Assembly (NCBI GenBank): GCA_012798145.1
Contig: JAAZNT010000015.1
Coordinates: 1 to 10,741, forward strand
Reading direction: 5' to 3'
Length of the DNA stretch: 10,741 nt
DNA from: Thermoanaerobaculaceae bacterium
GTDB lineage: Bacteria; Acidobacteriota; UBA4820
Shown in pieces: positions 5,561 through 10,741 of the stretch (positions are counted from its first letter, which is position 1; each line of letters begins with the position of its first letter). The notes beneath the pieces are model-generated. The model saw only the letters and a list, made by a program, of their open reading frames with translations, had not been told where the DNA came from and did no database searches. The translations under genes and the position numbers were made by a program.

Positions 5561-6850
5561 TCAGTTACTTCTTGGCATGAAAAATGTGAATTTTGCGTAT
5601 TTGTCCAATTCAGAAACCGCATCAATCCAACCTTTATGCTGAGTCACAATCCACCAAGTAATATATAAACCTAAACCGGTTCCTTTTATTCCCAAAGCTT
5701 TTGATGTTTCAAGGCGGGAAAACTTTCTGAAAAGTTTTGATTTTGCCTCTTCTGTGAATCCTTCTCCTTCATTTTTAACGCTAACATAAACTCCGTCATT
5801 CTTAAAGTCAACATTTAACTCAATTTTACCACCCTCTCTTCCGTATTGAGCGCCGTTTCCGAGGAGGTTTATCACAACAATTTTAATCAGGTTCGGGTCT
5901 ATTGAGAGCGGATATTGGTTGCCCTCAATTTTTTGTTCAAAAATCATTTTCTTCTGCTCAATTTGAGGAAGGGCAATTGAAATCGCCTCTTTTACAACTT
6001 CTTCAACAAAGTTGACATTGTCTTTAATGTTAATTTGGAGCCGCCCCTGCTCTATTCTTGAAAGGTCAAGGTAGTTCCTCACAAGCCCTAAAAGGTACTC
6101 TGCTTTTGAGACTATTTTGGAAACAATCTCCTTTTGAGGTGGCGTCATCTCTCCCAGAAAACCCTGTTCAAGAAGTCTTCCCTGCGTTATTAAAGAAGAA
6201 ATCGGATTTTTTATCTCGTGGCTTACAAAATTCAAAAGTTCTTTGTATGAATCAAGCGCTTTTTGAAGTTCTTCAATATAATACGCTTTTTCTATCGCAA
6301 AAGAAAGAGTATCTTTCAGTTCATTAAGAATCTTCAACTCCCTTTCGCCGTATGCATTTGGATAAGTTGAATTGAAGAAGAGAAACCCGAGAGGTTTTTT
6401 CTCAGAATAGAGAGGAGTTATCATACTTGACCTCAAACCCTCTCTTAAAAGCATTTCTGTTGAAATGCTCGCTCTTCTTTGAAGTTTGTAAATTGATAGA
6501 TCCGAAATGACCCTTGGGCTTTTGGCAGAAAGGACTTTTTCAAGTGAAGTCATTGCCAAATCAAGAGAATAGCCTTCTTTCATATAGACAGTTTTGTATT
6601 TTGTCCTTGCAAATTTGCATACGACCCTTTTTCCTTCTTCCTCAAGAAATGCAAGAGCCATTCTGTCAAAAGTCAGAATATCTCCAAAAGTGTTGAAAAC
6701 TGTCTCAAGAATTTCGCTTAAGGAATTTCCCCTTAAGACTCTTTCCTTTACAGTTGAGAGAAGTTCCCTTTCCGATTCCTCATAAGACTTTTTCAAAGTG
6801 GAAGGAAAAGGAAAATCTGACGGCCTGTCGCCTCTTTCGTTATCTCCCAT
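5561..6850 (-). CDS. Soluble GAF-domain sensor histidine kinase
   Basis: The 429-aa protein has no signal peptide or membrane segment, so it should sense in the cytoplasm. Residues about 25-195 form a GAF domain, with the ending P-L-G-F-L-F-F-N-S and a coiled linker I-E-E-L-Q-K-A-L to the kinase core. The H box is F-V-S-H211-E-I-K-N-P, giving a phospho-acceptor His211. The ATPase domain shows N-L-L-G-N at 328-332 (N box), N-E-G-E-G-F at 360-365 (G1, with Glu in place of the usual Asp), F-R-K-F-S-R (F box) and G-T-G-L-G-L at 390-395 (G2). No response regulator is in the window. Spacing of 8 nt after the lolA-like gene and 21 nt before hydG puts it inside the operon. A role in sensing redox state or hydrogenase need is an inference from position only; the GAF ligand cannot be read. 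The ribosome binding site is weak (GGTAAAG). Confidence 0.9.
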   Translation of the reverse strand: MGDNERGDRPSDFPFPSTLKKSYEESERELLSTVKERVLRGNSLSEILETVFNTFGDILTFDRMALAFLEEEGKRVVCKFARTKYKTVYMKEGYSLDLAMTSLEKVLSAKSPRVISDLSIYKLQRRASISTEMLLREGLRSSMITPLYSEKKPLGFLFFNSTYPNAYGERELKILNELKDTLSFAIEKAYYIEELQKALDSYKELLNFVSHEIKNPISSLITQGRLLEQGFLGEMTPPQKEIVSKIVSKAEYLLGLVRNYLDLSRIEQGRLQINIKDNVNFVEEVVKEAISIALPQIEQKKMIFEQKIEGNQYPLSIDPNLIKIVVINLLGNGAQYGREGGKIELNVDFKNDGVYVSVKNEGEGFTEEAKSKLFRKFSRLETSKALGIKGTGLGLYITWWIVTQHKGWIDAVSELDKYAKFTFFMPRSN

Positions 6851-6858
6851 TTCTTTAC

Positions 6859-7545
6859 CTATTGAAAAGGTTCTTTGATGTTAATTCCGCTTCTTTTAAC
6901 CTTTACTCCCTTTGGAATTTTAATTTCAAAAATTTTGTCTTCAAGTTCGGGGTTGATATTCCAATTCTTAAATTCAAAGATTACTTTGTCTCCCTCCGCC
7001 TCGGAAAGTTCAATTTTCTGAACTGTCAAAGCATCTTTGTCAACCCAGAAATCCAGAGATGAGAGTTTCTTCTGCAAAGATTTCTTTTTTGGAGAAAAGG
7101 ATAAATGGACGATTTTATCTTTCTCTTCAGTCATTTCCGAATCAAATTTCTTTTCAAGTTCTTTGAAGGGAAGTTGAGCCCCCATATATTTCATTATTTT
7201 GGTCTGGTATCTTTCAACATCCTGAACTACCGCCTCTTTTTTTTGGGGGTTGTAAACAAGAAGTTCGCCTTTGTTCACAAGATAATAAAGTTTGTCGGGA
7301 TCTTCGTAAAGATAAAGCGCCCTATCAGGCTTTTTTATGTAAATTGTCCCTTTTAAAACTTCAGGTGTTTTCAACATTTTGAAATCGTTTGTCTGGATAA
7401 AAGAAACTTTTACAGTTTTGATTGTTTCTTGAAACTTCTGAATTTTTTCCAAAAACTCTCTTGTGTTTCTGTTTTTTCCGTTTTCCAAACTCAGGCAAAA
7501 AAGCGGAATTGTCAAAAGAAAAAGAAATCTAAAAATCTTAACCAT
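6859..7545 (-). CDS. lolA: LolA-like outer-membrane lipoprotein carrier protein
   Basis: LolA shuttles lipoproteins across the periplasm from the LolCDE transporter to the outer membrane. The mature part fits the family: an early V-S-F-I-Q-T segment, G-T-I-Y-I-K-K-P-D-R-A-L-Y-L-Y, then Y-N-P-Q-K-K and further strand-forming segments. The frame is open back to 7605, but ATG at 7545 is preferred. It places a signal peptide (Val-Lys, then a hydrophobic run about residues 4-19) at the very N-terminus, has GGAAGGAG upstream, and overlaps the purH stop by only 8 nt instead of 68. The product is then 228 aa, normal for LolA. A cysteine lies within the signal region (L-F-C-L) but does not form a good lipobox. 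LolA-fold relatives of other function exist, so the exact role is less certain than the fold. Confidence 0.8.
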   Translation of the reverse strand: MVKIFRFLFLLTIPLFCLSLENGKNRNTREFLEKIQKFQETIKTVKVSFIQTNDFKMLKTPEVLKGTIYIKKPDRALYLYEDPDKLYYLVNKGELLVYNPQKKEAVVQDVERYQTKIMKYMGAQLPFKELEKKFDSEMTEEKDKIVHLSFSPKKKSLQKKLSSLDFWVDKDALTVQKIELSEAEGDKVIFEFKNWNINPELEDKIFEIKIPKGVKVKRSGINIKEPFQ

Positions 7546-9079
7546 GCCTGAAATGTCTCCTTCCGGTGAACACCATCGCCATATTGTATCTATCTGCCGC
7601 TTCAATAACTTCTTTGTCTTTTATGCTTCCGCCCGGCTGGATTACGGCTGTTATTCCTCCATTTCCCAACTCTTCTATCCCGTCGGGAAAAGGGAAGAAA
7701 GCATCCGAAGCAGCCACACACCCTTTAGTTTCCTTAAATGCTTTCATTTTGCTTATTTTGACGGAGTCAACCCTGCTCATCTGCCCCGCTCCAACCCCAA
7801 CCGTTCCATTCCTGTCGCAAAGAACTATGGCGTTGGATTTGACATGCTTGCATACAGCGTAGGCAAGTTCAAGCGCTTCCATTTCTTCTTTTGTCGGCTC
7901 TCTTTTTGTGACAACCTTTCTCTCTCTGTCATCCAAAAATGTGTCGCTCTCCTGAACAAGAAGCCCGCCAGCGACCCTTTTGTAGTTGAGCCCCGCAAAG
8001 AATTTTTGCTCTGTTATTGAAATAACCCTCAGATTTTTCTTTTTTGAGAGAATTTCAAGTGCTTCATCATCAAATCTTGGAGCAACTATAACTTCAAGAA
8101 ACATTTCCGTCAAAGCAGATGCGGTTTCTTTGTCAACTGGAACATTGAAAGCAACAATTCCGCCGAATGACGAAAGGGGATCTGTTTCCTTTGCGCGAAG
8201 AAAGGCGGACAAAGGCGTTTCTCCGAGACCAACTCCGCAGGGATTTGTGTGTTTAATAACTGCCGAAGCTGGCTTGGGCAAATCTAAAACAAGTCCATAA
8301 GCGGCGTCTATGTCTATAATGTTGTTGTAAGAAAGTTCTTTTCCCTGATGTTTTATGAGGTTTCCAAGATATCTCTCTTCGTCCTTGTAAAAAGCGGCTT
8401 TCTGATGCGGATTTTCACCGTATCTCAAATCTTCAACTTTTTTAAAGAAAAGGGGCATAAAGGGAGGAAAATCAGACTTATCTTCAGAAACAATGTGCGA
8501 AAGTTTTAGAGCTATTGCTGCATCATATCTTGCTGTAACTTCAAACGCTTTTGACGCGAGTTTAAGTCTCGTTTTATAATCAATTCCTCCGTTTTTCTTT
8601 ATTTGATCCATCAAAACTAAATAATCCTTCGGGTCAACGACAACGCACACTGATTCAAAATTTTTAGCCGCAGCCCTCACCATAGAGGGCCCGCCTATAT
8701 CTATTTTTTCTATAAGTTCCTCAAATGTTGCTGTTTTAATTTTTGCTGTTTCCTCGAAAGGATAAAAATTTACAACAATGAGGTCTATCGGCGCTCCACC
8801 CAACTCGTCAAGAGATTGAAGGTCTTCATGAGTTCTTCTTGCAAGTATTCCTCCAAAAACTTTAGGGTGAAGCGTTTTTAATCTCCCGCTCATGACCTCT
8901 TTCATTCCAGTAAAATCGCTTACCTCTTTGACTGGAATTTCCTCAATTTTGAGGGTTTTTGCCGTCCCTCCCGTTGAAAGAATTTCTATCCCCCGGGAAG
9001 AGAGAAAGCGGGCAAACGGAACAAGATTTTCTTTGTTAGAAACCGAAATAATTGCTCTGTGGACTTCAAGATTCTTCAT
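7538..9079 (-). CDS. purH: Bifunctional AICAR formyltransferase / IMP cyclohydrolase PurH
   Basis: PurH performs the last two steps of de novo purine synthesis in the cytoplasm: formylation of AICAR with 10-formyl-tetrahydrofolate, then ring closure to IMP. The N-terminal cyclohydrolase (MGS-like) domain shows I-S-V-S-N-K at 11-16, L-S-T-G-G-T-A, and G-R-L-K-T-L-H-P-K at about 65-73. The transformylase domain shows L-R-Y-G-E-N-P-H-Q near 218-226, V-I-K276-H277-T-N-P-C-G with the expected catalytic Lys-His pair, S-D-A-F-F-P-F, and the usual end V-F-T-G-R-R-H-F-R-H. Its 513 aa match the family. It overlaps the upstream exported-protein gene by 4 nt (ATGA), with AAGGGGAAG as a ribosome binding site. 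Joining purine synthesis to envelope and hydrogenase-maturation genes is probably incidental housekeeping clustering. Confidence 0.97.
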   Translation of the reverse strand: MKNLEVHRAIISVSNKENLVPFARFLSSRGIEILSTGGTAKTLKIEEIPVKEVSDFTGMKEVMSGRLKTLHPKVFGGILARRTHEDLQSLDELGGAPIDLIVVNFYPFEETAKIKTATFEELIEKIDIGGPSMVRAAAKNFESVCVVVDPKDYLVLMDQIKKNGGIDYKTRLKLASKAFEVTARYDAAIALKLSHIVSEDKSDFPPFMPLFFKKVEDLRYGENPHQKAAFYKDEERYLGNLIKHQGKELSYNNIIDIDAAYGLVLDLPKPASAVIKHTNPCGVGLGETPLSAFLRAKETDPLSSFGGIVAFNVPVDKETASALTEMFLEVIVAPRFDDEALEILSKKKNLRVISITEQKFFAGLNYKRVAGGLLVQESDTFLDDRERKVVTKREPTKEEMEALELAYAVCKHVKSNAIVLCDRNGTVGVGAGQMSRVDSVKISKMKAFKETKGCVAASDAFFPFPDGIEELGNGGITAVIQPGGSIKDKEVIEAADRYNMAMVFTGRRHFRHG

Positions 9080-9813
9080 TTTGACTTCCCCTTTTTTTCA
9101 AGAAACGGCGTTCCGCTTATGTCGCCGTCCATTTTTTTCCAAACTTCAAACCAAACTTTTGCAGTGTCTGAAACGCTCCTCGACAAGATTCTCTGCGCTG
9201 CGCCGAAGGCGTTAGACCTGTCGTCAAATGTTTTTGATGAAACCCTCTTTCCATCTGGATAATAACAAAAAAGTATGGAATCAATGTATCTTTGAAAATC
9301 CTCTTTTCTTTTCTGAAAATATTCGCAGAAGGGATTTTTTAAGGGAGGGTTCTCATAACCGTCAAATGTCAAAATAAGTTTTGGTATTTTTAAATCTATG
9401 TATTTTGAGTAATCCTGCTTTATTTCAAGAGCTTTCTCATCTTTTGATTCTCTCAAAGGGTCGTCAAGCAGAAAGACATACCCCGCAATTCTTCCAAACC
9501 TGTTTGCTATAACTTCAAAAGATGGCTGTCTTGATGCGATAACCGGAAGTTCTTCAAACTCTCTTTGAAGTTTCTCACAAATCGCTTCTGAATTTAAGTT
9601 AAAATCAGACTCTTGAACTTCATTAGCTCCTTCAATCACCTCTTTTTTATAGACGCTAAGAAAACCTTTTAGCGAAGGAGAGGAAAGCCAAATACAAGAG
9701 TCTATCATCTTCTCAACCGTTGCCTTTTCGTAAGAAAAGAGGGAAAGAGAAAAAACCAAAAGACTCAATAAAATTAAAGTTTTTATCAATGCTCGAAGGG
9801 ACTGTTTAATCAC
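9076..9813 (-). CDS. Exported protein of unknown function; possible degenerate phospholipase C/P1-nuclease-like
   Basis: This 245-aa product has a basic start and a hydrophobic run (about residues 9-26) ending in S-L-F-S, a plausible Sec signal peptide, so it is probably periplasmic or membrane-tethered. I do not recognise it firmly. The segment R-F-G-R-I-A-G-Y-V-F-L-L-D-D-P-L at about 105-120 and the late F-D-D-R-S-N-A-F-G-A-A-Q through V-W-F-E-V-W block (196-225) loosely recall zinc-dependent phospholipase C/P1-nuclease-like proteins. The metal-binding histidines are absent, so a catalytic role would be doubtful. The start is GTG at 9813, supported by GGAGG (complement of 9821-9825) seven bases upstream. 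It is the first gene of the minus-strand run and its stop overlaps the purH ATG by 4 nt. Confidence 0.8.
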   Translation of the reverse strand: MIKQSLRALIKTLILLSLLVFSLSLFSYEKATVEKMIDSCIWLSSPSLKGFLSVYKKEVIEGANEVQESDFNLNSEAICEKLQREFEELPVIASRQPSFEVIANRFGRIAGYVFLLDDPLRESKDEKALEIKQDYSKYIDLKIPKLILTFDGYENPPLKNPFCEYFQKRKEDFQRYIDSILFCYYPDGKRVSSKTFDDRSNAFGAAQRILSRSVSDTAKVWFEVWKKMDGDISGTPFLEKKGKSK

Positions 9814-9837
9814 TCTAAATCCTCCAAAAAAACTCCT

Positions 9838-9864
9838 GCCAAACCAAAACTTTTTTGATTTGGC
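9838..9864 (-). promoter_or_regulatory. 27-nt hairpin at the predicted 5' end of the operon leader
   Basis: GCCAAA at 9838-9843 pairs with TTTGGC at 9859-9864, then after one mismatch CAAAA (9845-9849) pairs with TTTTG (9853-9857) around a 3-nt loop. On the minus strand the hairpin would sit at the extreme 5' end of the transcript started by the extended -10 promoter. It is followed five bases later by seven T residues and then the GGAGG ribosome binding site. It could stabilise the mRNA, act as an attenuator, or be an operator palindrome. The weak A-T-rich inner stem argues against an efficient terminator. Confidence 0.55.
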
Positions 9865-9870
9865 TTGCTC

Positions 9871-9879
9871 ATTATATCA
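9871..9879 (-). promoter_or_regulatory. Extended -10 promoter of the seven-gene operon
   Basis: On the minus strand the sequence reads TGATATAAT, an extended -10 (TGN plus a perfect TATAAT). No good -35 box lies 16-18 bp upstream, which is usual for extended -10 promoters. Transcription would begin near 9864, giving a leader of about 50 nt before the GTG start at 9813. Confidence 0.6.
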
Positions 9880-9916
9880 AACTTTCTCTTTTGCCGCTCT
9901 TTTATCACATTTTCTG

Positions 9917-9945
9917 TTGACATTTTTTAACTTTTAAAAAATCAT
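9917..9945 (+). promoter_or_regulatory. Candidate promoter of the potassium-channel gene
   Basis: A perfect -35 box TTGACA at 9917-9922 is followed after 17 bp by AATCAT (9940-9945), which matches the -10 consensus at four of six positions. The leader would be about 90 nt and would contain the palindrome CTTGAA-AAAA-TTCAAG (9979-9994), a possible operator or hairpin. An alternative extended -10, TGCTAAAAT at 10019-10027, would leave almost no leader. Confidence 0.35.
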
Positions 9946-10042
9946 ATTCCTTTCTTAAGATATTATTTAATCCCTGTGCTTGAAAAAATTCAAGTCTTCT
10001 TAAATTTTCTCTGCTTTGTGCTAAAATTATTTTTGGAGAAAA

Positions 10043-10741
10043 ATGGCTAAAGAAGCGACTCCTTTGAAAAATATTTACATTTCACTCTTCTGCCTTTTTG
10101 GCGTCTTGGTCGGCGGAACTTTGGGATATATGATTGTTGAAAACTGGTCTTTTTCAGAATCCCTTTATATGACAATAATTACAGTTTCTTCAGTTGGCTT
10201 CAAAGAGGTAAGAGAACTTGATTTGAAGGGCGAATGGTTTACGATAACGCTTATTTTGTTTGGAATGGGAACAATTGTTTATGGAATTACAAACCTTACC
10301 GCCTTTGTCGTTGAGGGCGATTTGAGAAAAATTTTGAGGAAAAGCAGGATGGAAAAGAATATTGACAAACTTAAAGACCACTTTGTTCTTGCGGGGCTGG
10401 GAAGAGTTGGAAAAAACATCGCTTATGAAATTTTGAGAATGGGATATCCTCTTGTGGCTGTTGATTCCAACGAAAACAACCTTGCTGAATTTGATTCTTC
10501 TTCACCAAATTTCTTCACCTTCCTCGGCGATGCCACAAACGAAAAAACTCTTGAAAAAGCAGGGATTTTGAGGGCAAAGGGTTTTGTCAGCGCTCTTCCC
10601 ACCGACAGCGAAAACCTTTTTGTTGTTCTTACTGCAAGGCAGTTAAATCCAAATTTGAGAATAATTGCGCGAGTTAATGAAGAAGAAAACAGCATTAAAA
10701 TGATAAGGGCTGGCGCAGACAAAGCGGTTTGCCCCGCTCAC
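10043..10741 (+). CDS. Two-TM potassium channel with RCK/TrkA-N domain (3' truncated by window end)
   Basis: The first 233 residues are visible with no stop, so the gene continues past the window. One transmembrane helix (about 10-31), a pore helix and filter (about 40-54) and a second transmembrane helix (about 65-90) form a two-TM pore module. A cytosolic Rossmann domain begins at about 113 with G-L-G-R-V-G (118-123) and acidic Asp141 at the end of the second strand, the NAD-binding signature of TrkA-N/RCK domains. G-D-A-T-N-E at 162-167 is also typical. The filter reads T-V-S-S-V-G-F-K-E-V, so the second glycine of the classic G-Y-G is Lys54. GGAG at 10035-10038 supports the ATG. By family it should be a ligand-gated K+ channel of the inner membrane; selectivity is uncertain because of the filter. 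It is divergent from the purH-hyd operon, with 229 bp between. Confidence 0.88.
   Translation, partial: MAKEATPLKNIYISLFCLFGVLVGGTLGYMIVENWSFSESLYMTIITVSSVGFKEVRELDLKGEWFTITLILFGMGTIVYGITNLTAFVVEGDLRKILRKSRMEKNIDKLKDHFVLAGLGRVGKNIAYEILRMGYPLVAVDSNENNLAEFDSSSPNFFTFLGDATNEKTLEKAGILRAKGFVSALPTDSENLFVVLTARQLNPNLRIIARVNEEENSIKMIRAGADKAVCPAH

Noticed and set aside
7546..7605. Longer lolA start at 7605
   Set aside because: The 20 extra residues are only purH read in another frame and would bury the signal peptide. The ATG at 7545 has a good ribosome binding site and an 8-nt overlap.
7463..8020. Plus-strand 185-codon frame as an antisense gene
   Set aside because: It lies opposite the certain purH and lolA-like reading frames and reads as a shadow, with no homology I can recognise.
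9814..9864. ZTP or purine riboswitch in the purH operon leader
   Set aside because: The leader is only about 50 nt, holds a simple AT-rich hairpin and shows none of the conserved cores of those riboswitches; purH is also the second gene.

Overview
The window looks like chromosomal DNA from an uncultured, AT-leaning, diderm, probably anaerobic bacterium. The diderm reading rests on a LolA-like lipoprotein carrier. The anaerobe reading rests on all three [FeFe]-hydrogenase H-cluster maturases (HydE, HydF, HydG), two of which are oxygen-sensitive radical SAM enzymes. No rRNA, tRNA or taxon-diagnostic gene is present, so I do not name a phylum.

Layout. Positions 1-531 hold no convincing gene. 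They contain a 21-bp minisatellite cut by the window edge (1-105), the left arm of a large inverted repeat (about 138-286), and a near-consensus sigma-70-type promoter (457-485). That promoter drives a lone 251-aa protein (532-1287) with a readable PD-(D/E)XK nuclease core. Positions 1288-1906 are non-coding and full of repeats: the right arm of the inverted repeat (1522-1650), a further copy of its outer part (1713-1738), and decayed dispersed-repeat sequence. The nuclease gene therefore sits in an island bracketed by inverted repeats, next to the 3' end of the hydrogenase-maturation genes.

Positions 9813 down to 1907 are one tight minus-strand gene run of seven genes: an exported protein of unknown function, purH, a lolA-like gene, a soluble GAF-domain histidine kinase, hydG, hydF and hydE. 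Junctions are overlaps of 4, 8, 4 and about 11 nt and gaps of 8 and 21 nt, so it reads as a single operon. An extended -10 promoter (9871-9879) and a 27-nt hairpin at the predicted transcript 5' end (9838-9864) precede it. HydG makes CO and cyanide from tyrosine, HydE acts on the dithiomethylamine ligand branch, and HydF is the GTPase scaffold that delivers the precursor to the hydrogenase. No hydrogenase structural gene is visible. PurH completes IMP synthesis, and LolA serves the cell envelope. The kinase lies directly upstream of hydG with no response regulator in the window.

Divergently from this operon, a gene on the plus strand (10043 to the window end, truncated) encodes a two-TM potassium-channel-type protein with a cytosolic RCK/TrkA-N NAD-binding domain and a non-canonical selectivity filter.

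The most unusual parts are the repeat-bracketed orphan nuclease, the heptad-encoding minisatellite beside it, the kinase embedded with the maturases, and a HydE without the accessory-cluster cysteines. I found no clear evidence of a wholly new multi-gene system.
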